From NCBI GenBank assembly GCA_964483085.1, contig CAYZZX010000028.1:1-20177 (forward strand): a DNA stretch of 20,177 nucleotides. Direction: 5' to 3'. Below the pieces are notes generated by a model. That model had not been told where the DNA came from, ran no database searches, and saw only the letters and a list, made by a program, of their open reading frames with translations. Source of the DNA: JALHFZ01 sp964483085 (lineage in GTDB: Bacteria > Synergistota > Synergistia > Synergistales > Aminobacteriaceae). A program made the position numbers and the translations under genes. This document shows positions 15,153-20,177 of the stretch, one piece after another; the first letter of the stretch is position 1, and each line of letters begins with the position of its first letter.

Positions 15153-16785
15153 TATTTCTTTTCCTCCCTGAGCATTCTGCGGAGCACCTTCCCCGTGCTT
15201 GAAACGGGGAACTCGGTGCGGAACTCTATGCTTCTCGGGACTTTGAAGTGGGCCAGGTGTTTTTTGCAGAAATCGATGATCTCCCGGGCTCCGGCCTCCA
15301 TGCCCTCCGTGAGGATGATGAAGGCCTTCGGTACCTCTCCGTTCACGGGATGGGGCATCCCGACCACTACGGCAGACGAAACGGCGGGATGGAGGTTGAG
15401 AATGGCCTCTACCTCCTGGGGGTACACATTGAATCCCCCCACGATGATGATATCCGTCACCCGGTCGAGGATGCGGATGCACCCCTCCTCCAGGCGGACG
15501 AAATCCCCCGTGTTGAACCATCCGTCTTCAAACCGATCGGCGGTCATGACGGGATCCCGGAAGTACCCCGACGTCACCGATGGCCCCTTCACCCAGAGTA
15601 CTCCTTCTCCAGAGGATGTCACATCCTCTTTTGCGTCGTTTCGAAGCTTCCATTCGTAGCTCGCAAGGATATGCCCGACCGTTCCGAGACGCCGCTCCTT
15701 ATAGTTGCGGTTCACCGCCACCACGGGCGAGCACTCGGTGAGTCCGTACCCTTCAATGATGCCTGCTCCCAGCTTTTCCTTCGCCTTATCATCGAGCTGA
15801 ATATTGAGCCGGTCCCCGCCCGTCACGATCATGGTGAGGGCCGAAGGCTTCGGGGCCCCCCGGTCCACGGCGGTGATCATGAANNNNNNNNNNNNNNNNN
15901 NNNNNNNNNNNNNNNNNNNNNNNNNNNNNNNNNNNNNNNNNNNNNNNNNNNNNNNNNNNNNNNNNNNNNNNNNNNNNNNNNNNTCATGGTGAGGGCCGAA
16001 GGCTTCGGGGCCCCCCGGTCCACGGCGGTGATCATGAAGTGGAGCATGGCGGGAACGACAATCATGACGCTGACCTTCGAGACGGCGATGGCCTTCATAG
16101 CCTCGACGGGAGGGAGGAAGGAGGCGAGGATTGTCTGGCGGATATTCTTCACGAGGGGCATTATCCCGGCAACGGTATATCCGAAGGAATGGAAGTTGGG
16201 GAGGACGTTGAGAAAGACGTCGCTTTCCTTCAGCAGGGTGAGGGCATCGAACATGGTGTAGGCGTTGTCAAGCAGGTTGCCGTGGGTGAGGGGGACCGCC
16301 TTGGGAAGGCCCGTGGTGCCCGAGGTGGCGAAGATCACGGCCATATCCTCCGATTCCCGAGAGGTCTCTCGCACTGTCAGGGGAGGAAGGGGAACCGTGT
16401 AGGAGGAGGGGGTCACGGCGGGAACTCCCTTTTCGAGGAGGGCTTCCTTCAATTCGTCGAGGCCCGGAGCGAGGATTGCGGCGCAGGGTTCGATGAGCTT
16501 CAGGGTTCCCAGAAGGGATGGTAATCCGGACTTGGCATTCAGAGGCGCTATGGCTCCGCCGAGGCTCCAGGCCGCAAGGGAGAGGGCGAGTACCAGCGGG
16601 GAATTGGGAAGCAGTACTGCGAGCCTCTGTCCTCTGCCGAAATTCCCCTCCTGCAGAACCGAAGCGCACTGGGCTGCGAGGTCGGCGAGGTCAGAGCAGG
16701 TCAGCCACGAGCCCTCCCACCAGAGACATTCTTCCTTTCCCCGGTTCTCCAGTTTTTCGAATATGGTCTTTTCAAGTCGCTCCAT
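15152..16785 (-). CDS. AMP-forming fatty acyl-CoA / acyl-ACP ligase (split by an artefactual gap)
   Basis: This is an ANL-superfamily adenylating enzyme that activates a carboxylate with ATP and transfers it to CoA or ACP. The ATG is at 16783-16785, preceded by a GGGGGGAG tract. Motifs on the repaired protein: P-loop ATSGTTGLPKAVPLTHGN near residue 152, LPNFHSFGYT, A5 motif GYGLTECSP near 294, WFNTGDFV near 376, and STGKVLRRML with the catalytic Lys near 481. The HSFG segment recalls acyl-ACP synthetases of the Aas type, so a medium or long fatty acid is a reasonable substrate guess. The 100 N inside sit between two identical 55-nt copies. Removing the N and one copy leaves 1,479 nt, a continuous 492-residue frame, so the gene is intact. 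It is a monocistronic unit or pairs loosely with the membrane protein gene upstream. Confidence 0.92.
15829..16038. other. Artefactual assembly gap flanked by identical 55-nt contig ends
   Basis: Positions 15829-15883 and 15984-16038 are identical over 55 nt and flank 100 N (15884-15983). The shared length looks like a de Bruijn k-mer overlap between adjacent contigs that the scaffolder did not collapse. Deleting 155 bases restores the ligase frame exactly, so this is not a biological duplication. Confidence 0.93.
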
Positions 16786-16826
16786 TGGTCTCCCCCCTTG
16801 ATTTTTCATACAACTTTTCAAATTTC

Positions 16827-17579
16827 CTATTTCGACTGCCTCACAGCCTGATTTCGAAGATCGAGGATGGAAAAGGCCCGTTCAAGCGATAGAGAGAACT
16901 CCTCGGCGATTTTTCGCCGTTCACCCTCTGAGGAGGCGGCCATGAAGCGCCGGGCCTTCTCCTCCACACCGCTCACCGCAGCGACGAGGTTGCTCTCCTC
17001 AATCTCGTCAGAGGCAATGGGGTCGCTGTAGCGGAGGGCTTCATTCAGTTCTCTCAGGCGTGGCAGCATCTCCTCCAGCAGGCTCCGGTAAGGAGAGAGC
17101 CTCAGTTCCTCTCCCAGGGATGCTATGCGCGTGGTGAGAACGAAGAGACGGCTCCGTTTAAGAGAAGCCCCCATGTCGGCCTCTCCGGCGGAGAGGGAGA
17201 GAAGGGAGAGGGCTCCGCCGCCGCCCACGAGGACAAGAAATCCTCCGATATGGACGGCGAGATAGGGGTTCGCCCCTATATCAAGCCAATAATGGAAAAT
17301 ACCCACGGCGGCGAGAACGAAGAAGCCGTAGAGGGTCGCTGTAGTGGATATGGCCAGAAGCAGAGGCAGCGACGGGCCTCTCCTTCCCGCCGCCAGCAGA
17401 TGCAGAAAAACGGACCCGAAGATCAGCACTGCGGCGAGAAGGATCATCCAGAAGGAGATCCAGAAATTTCCTGCCCGGGCCTCTTGAGGTGTGAGTAGCA
17501 GCATGACCGCACTCAGACCGGCGAGAACGACGGCCGCGACCAGCAGAACGATGAAGTTTTTCGTGAACATCCTATTCAT
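16827..17579 (-). CDS. Four-TM inner-membrane protein of unknown function
   Basis: This encodes 250 residues from an ATG at 17577-17579, with AAGGA about ten bases upstream. Four hydrophobic helices (about residues 8-29, 40-62, 72-96 and 103-125: FIVLLVAAVVLAGLSAVMLL, FWMILLAAVLIFGSVFLHLL, LPLLLAISTTATLYGFFVLA, YLAVHIGGFLVLVGGGGAL) form the N-terminal half. The C-terminal 125 residues are charged and helical (SPYRSLLEEMLPRLRELNEA and EEKARRFMAASSEGERRKIA), probably cytoplasmic. I recognise no family. It begins 39 bp after the stop of the SPFH/zinc-ribbon gene, which argues for cotranscription and a shared membrane role. Confidence 0.85.
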   Translation of the reverse strand: MNRMFTKNFIVLLVAAVVLAGLSAVMLLLTPQEARAGNFWISFWMILLAAVLIFGSVFLHLLAAGRRGPSLPLLLAISTTATLYGFFVLAAVGIFHYWLDIGANPYLAVHIGGFLVLVGGGGALSLLSLSAGEADMGASLKRSRLFVLTTRIASLGEELRLSPYRSLLEEMLPRLRELNEALRYSDPIASDEIEESNLVAAVSGVEEKARRFMAASSEGERRKIAEEFSLSLERAFSILDLRNQAVRQSK

Positions 17580-17618
17580 AAGGAATTTTTCCTTCCTTTC
17601 TTTCCTGCTCTTTCCTGC

Positions 17619-18791
17619 CTACTTCTCGCCCACAAGAGGTTGACCGCATTCGGGGCAGAATTTCGCCCCTGCGGGAACGGTCCCACCGCAGGACGGGCAG
17701 GCAAGAACCACAGATTGACCGCATTCGGAACAGAATTTTGCTCCCTCCCGGAGAGAAGCTCCGCACTTCGGGCAGGCGCTCTTTCCCGGAAGGGGTGCGC
17801 CGCACCTGGAACAGAAAGCAGCGCCCTCGGAGGAGGCCTGGCCGCATTTCGCGCAGGAGACCGTCCTCGCTTGAGGAGAATCATCGGAGGTGAGGTTCTG
17901 CCCCATCTCTCCGGCCATCTTACCGAAGGGGCCGCCCATACCCACGCCGATACCAAGGCCGAGACCGGCGTTGATAAGGCTTCCGCCCCCTTCGTTTGAA
18001 GCGGCCTTATCGAGGGCGTCGAAGGAACGCATCTGCTGATAGCTGTACCCCAGCACCTCCATCTTCGCCCGCTCGGTGAGAGTCTTCTTGAGTTCCGCCA
18101 CCGCCGGGTCTTCCTCGGGAATATTGATGGAGTTCACGAAAAAGTTGACCACTTCGATGCCGTATTGCCCCATAAGAGGCCGCACCCGATCAAGCATTTC
18201 ATCGGAGATCTCGTCGAGGAAGGCGTTCACCTCCACAACGGAGATCTTCTTGTGCACGAGGTAGGTGGAGATGAGATCCGCCGCCCGGGTCAGCAAAAGT
18301 CCCCGAAAATAGCGGACAAGGGCTTCCCGGTCGAAACGGGGAAGGGCGCCCACGAGCTTTATCAGAAATTTTCTCGAGTCCTCAACCCGCACGCCGAACT
18401 GACCGTAGGAACGCACGGGGAGCAGAATGCCGTATTTCGGATCCTGGAGCTGCAGCGGAACGGCGGTCCCCCATTTCACGTCGAGGACATGGACTTTATT
18501 GACAAACCAGACCTCCGCCTTGAAGGGCGATTCTCCTCCGAAGGGGAGATTCACCACCCGGGAGAGGAGGGGAACATTCGCCGTGGAGAGAGTATACCGT
18601 CCGGGGCCGAAGAGGTCGAGGGCCTGGCCGTTCCGGAAGAGGACCGCCTCCTGGGATTCACCCACCACAAGCTGGGACCACGTCCCCAGTTCGTCGCTCT
18701 TCTCAGGGTTCGCCGGATCCACGTACCGCCACGCGAGGAGATCCTCCGAGCCGGGGCCCGGGTTAAAGGAAATTACCTGTATCGCCGCCAT
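17619..18791 (-). CDS. SPFH-domain protein with three C-terminal zinc ribbons (virion core protein / YdjI-like)
   Basis: This encodes 390 residues. SPFH proteins form membrane-associated oligomeric scaffolds. The N-terminal part carries the family pattern (LGTWSQLVVGESQEAVLF, ALDLFGPGRYTLSTANVPLL, AEVWFVNKVHVLDVKWGT, QDPKYGILLPVRSYGQFGVR). A Gly-rich hinge (NAGLGLGIGVGMGGPFG) and three CxxCG-x(11)-CxxCG zinc ribbons (CAKCG/CSRCG, CPKCG/CSECG, CPSCG/CPECG) fill the last 85 residues. Start: the ATG at 18789-18791 matches where relatives begin (MAAIQVISF) but has only GGTGG upstream. An ATG at 18881 has a better AGAGGTG site and would add 30 residues without clear homology. I prefer 18791 on homology. 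It is followed at 39 bp by the four-TM gene, a plausible membrane partner, and is divergent from larB. Confidence 0.9.
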   Translation of the reverse strand: MAAIQVISFNPGPGSEDLLAWRYVDPANPEKSDELGTWSQLVVGESQEAVLFRNGQALDLFGPGRYTLSTANVPLLSRVVNLPFGGESPFKAEVWFVNKVHVLDVKWGTAVPLQLQDPKYGILLPVRSYGQFGVRVEDSRKFLIKLVGALPRFDREALVRYFRGLLLTRAADLISTYLVHKKISVVEVNAFLDEISDEMLDRVRPLMGQYGIEVVNFFVNSINIPEEDPAVAELKKTLTERAKMEVLGYSYQQMRSFDALDKAASNEGGGSLINAGLGLGIGVGMGGPFGKMAGEMGQNLTSDDSPQARTVSCAKCGQASSEGAAFCSRCGAPLPGKSACPKCGASLREGAKFCSECGQSVVLACPSCGGTVPAGAKFCPECGQPLVGEK

Positions 18792-19014
18792 TGCACCCAC
18801 CGCCTTTCCCGGAAAAACTCCTCCGGAAGCCCCTGAACCGGCATGAAAAAGAATCAAGGACCTGGAAATATATGCTACCATATCTTCACCTCTATGGAGC
18901 AGATCCTTCCATAAACCTCTTTCTCTCCCCCTCTTTCTGCAGACCTTCTGCCGGGAGATGCGGAAAGGAAGGATCGGCTTCCCGGAAAACCTCTGCATGA
19001 AAGGATTTTTCCCG

Positions 19015-19764
19015 ATGAATGAACAGCTTCTTCTCTCCCTTCTCCGTCAGATGAAGGAGGGAACCCTCTCCGAAGAGGAAATGGTGCAGGCGGTCAAAGC
19101 CATGCCCTTCCGGGACATGGGGGAGGTCAAATTCGACACCCACCGCTCTCTTCGCAAGGGGTTCGCCGAGATCGTCTACTGTCCGGGAAAAAGCGACGCC
19201 CAGATGGAGACCATCGCCTCATCCCTCGTGGGCAATCCGGAGACGGTCCTCTTTTCCCGGGCGACACCGGCCCATTTTGAGCTGGTCCACCGGCATATTT
19301 CCGACGCAGTCTATCACGAAAAGGCTCGGATCATCGCCAGGGGGAAACTTCCCGATCACCCCATTCCCGGCCTCACGGTGATCACCGCAGGCAGCAGCGA
19401 CGTGCCCGTAGCCGAGGAAGCAGCGGTGACGGCGGAATATATGGGGTGCAAAGTGGTGCGCCTCTACGACGTGGGGGTCTCCGGTCTCCACCGTCTGCTT
19501 GCCCACGTGGAAATCCTTCAGAGCTCCCGGGCCATCGTCGCAGTCGCGGGGATGGAGGGGGCCCTCCCCAGCGTAGTGGGCGGGCTTGTCGCCTGTCCCG
19601 TAGTGGCCGTGCCCACGAGCACAGGGTACGGAGCCAACCTGGGCGGCATCGCTCCCCTGCTGACCATGCTCAACTCCTGCGCCTCGGGGGTCTCGGTCAT
19701 GAACATCGACAACGGCCTCGGAGCAGGGTACTTCGCTGCCCTGGTGGTGCGCCAGTCGAAATAG
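19015..19764 (+). CDS. larB: LarB, nickel-pincer cofactor biosynthesis carboxylase/hydrolase
   Basis: LarB carboxylates the pyridinium ring of nicotinic acid adenine dinucleotide and hydrolyses it to AMP and the dicarboxylated mononucleotide P2CMN, the first step toward the nickel-pincer cofactor of lactate racemase and relatives. The protein has 249 residues, about the usual length. Its C-terminal half is AIR-carboxylase-like, with VITAGSSDVPVAEEAAVTAE, LYDVGVSGLHRLL, VAGMEGALPSVVGGL, VPTSTGYGANLGG and NIDNGLGAGYFAAL, all typical of LarB. The ATG at 19015 was chosen because AAAGGA precedes it and MNEQLLLSLLRQMKEGTLS fits the family N-terminus. The frame is open further upstream, but without support. 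Neither larC nor larE is adjacent downstream, because a terminator follows directly. Confidence 0.94.
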   Translation: MNEQLLLSLLRQMKEGTLSEEEMVQAVKAMPFRDMGEVKFDTHRSLRKGFAEIVYCPGKSDAQMETIASSLVGNPETVLFSRATPAHFELVHRHISDAVYHEKARIIARGKLPDHPIPGLTVITAGSSDVPVAEEAAVTAEYMGCKVVRLYDVGVSGLHRLLAHVEILQSSRAIVAVAGMEGALPSVVGGLVACPVVAVPTSTGYGANLGGIAPLLTMLNSCASGVSVMNIDNGLGAGYFAALVVRQSK

Positions 19765-19779
19765 GGGAAAAGAAAGCGG

Positions 19780-19823
19780 AAGGGGGAGGGTCCAATCATC
19801 GGACCCTCCCCCTTCTCTTTTAA
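19780..19823 (+). terminator. Rho-independent terminator of larB
   Basis: AAGGGGGAGGGTCC (19780-19793) pairs perfectly with GGACCCTCCCCCTT (19801-19814) around a 7-nt loop, followed by a T-rich tract (CTCTTTTAA). It starts 15 bp after the larB stop codon. Confidence 0.93.
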
Positions 19824-20070
19824 CAAACCCAGAGTGGACCTCGCCCGGGGAACCATGGCAGGTTGGGGGGGTAAAATAGCCCGAAACTTGCCGCAGTTAA
19901 CGGGGTGCTCGGTTTCTGGAATGTCTTGAGATATCCCGCTTCAATGGGCCGGTTGTTGCCGCGCTTGCCCTAATCCGTCCAACTATCTATACCTAAAACA
20001 GTCCTGCTGGAGTATGTTGGTCAAAAGAGCAGATATGTGATTTTATGTCAGCCGTTCTGGTTAGGAAGCA
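19824..20070. other. Intergenic stretch with no recognisable gene
   Basis: I find no convincing coding frame, RNA gene or copy of the dispersed hairpin repeat here. Codon-like periodicity is lost and the composition is more mixed than in neighbouring genes. It may be the non-coding flank of whatever gene enters from the right edge. Confidence 0.5.
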
Positions 20071-20177
20071 TCAGGCATTGCCGTCTTTTTCAATGCTCTC
20101 CAGGCTTTCCGGATTTTTCAACGAGCGTTTCTCTTCGGCGGCCAGTCGCCGTTCAACTTTTTTCACGTCCTCGGCTG
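20071..20177 (-). CDS. C-terminal fragment of an unrecognised protein, truncated by the window edge
   Basis: On the minus strand an open frame enters from the right edge and ends at TGA (20071-20073). The visible 34 residues (AEDVKKVERRLAAEEKRSLK, then NPESLESIEKDGNA) are charged and helical, as in many C-terminal tails, including those of some transposases. The family cannot be named from this much. It converges on larB. Confidence 0.4.
   Translation of the reverse strand, partial: AEDVKKVERRLAAEEKRSLKNPESLESIEKDGNA

Noticed and set aside
15829..16038. Direct duplication within the ligase gene
   Set aside because: The two 55-nt copies are identical and meet the N run exactly at both ends, and collapsing them restores the frame. 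It is an assembly artefact.

Overview
The window reads as a scaffold from a high-GC anaerobic bacterium with a Gram-negative-type envelope, most likely recovered from a metagenome. It has three runs of exactly 100 N. One of them (15884-15983) sits between two identical 55-nt sequences, the signature of contigs that share a k-mer overlap and were never merged. The gene content (LarB, a rubredoxin-less rubrerythrin, an SPFH/zinc-ribbon protein, a secreted GH3 enzyme, a double-Cache-type chemoreceptor, a very large Ig/TPR surface protein) would suit Synergistota or a similar anaerobic lineage. That placement is an impression, not a demonstration.

Layout. Positions 1-1660 form a visibly AT-richer islet. 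It holds two small secreted proteins on the minus strand, one resembling DUF6935 and one with two Cys-rich pseudo-repeats. They share a good sigma-70 promoter with an operator-like palindrome and end at a 52-bp perfect palindrome. Next comes a chemoreceptor (minus strand, 1717-3750) with its own promoter and terminator. A secreted GH3 beta-N-acetylhexosaminidase (3993-5609) follows, apparently with an AUU start codon. Most of 5666-14362 is a giant exported protein on the minus strand: signal peptide, long helical N-terminal region, a string of Ig/PKD-like domains, an acidic Glu/Lys/Pro linker, TPR-like modules, a coiled coil and two C-terminal beta-rich repeats. Two assembly gaps and one in-frame TGA break it up. 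A rubrerythrin-like gene (+) then converges on an acyl-CoA/acyl-ACP ligase gene (-) at a shared bidirectional terminator. A minus-strand pair follows (four-TM protein and SPFH/zinc-ribbon protein), divergent from larB (+). The last 350 bases hold a terminator, an uninformative spacer and the 3' end of an unrecognised gene.

The most distinctive non-coding feature is a family of dispersed palindromes at gene borders. Three are complete or near complete (3-54, 3941-3986, 14382-14455) and two are half-arms (1647-1658, 5634-5649). The middle copy carries a matched substitution in both arms that keeps the hairpin perfect. The palindromes look like REPIN-type mobile hairpins. No cognate transposase is present in the window.

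Functional links are limited. The GH3 enzyme and the giant protein may share a transcript and both act outside the cytoplasm. The SPFH protein and its membrane partner look like a two-gene envelope unit. The other genes look like independent units.
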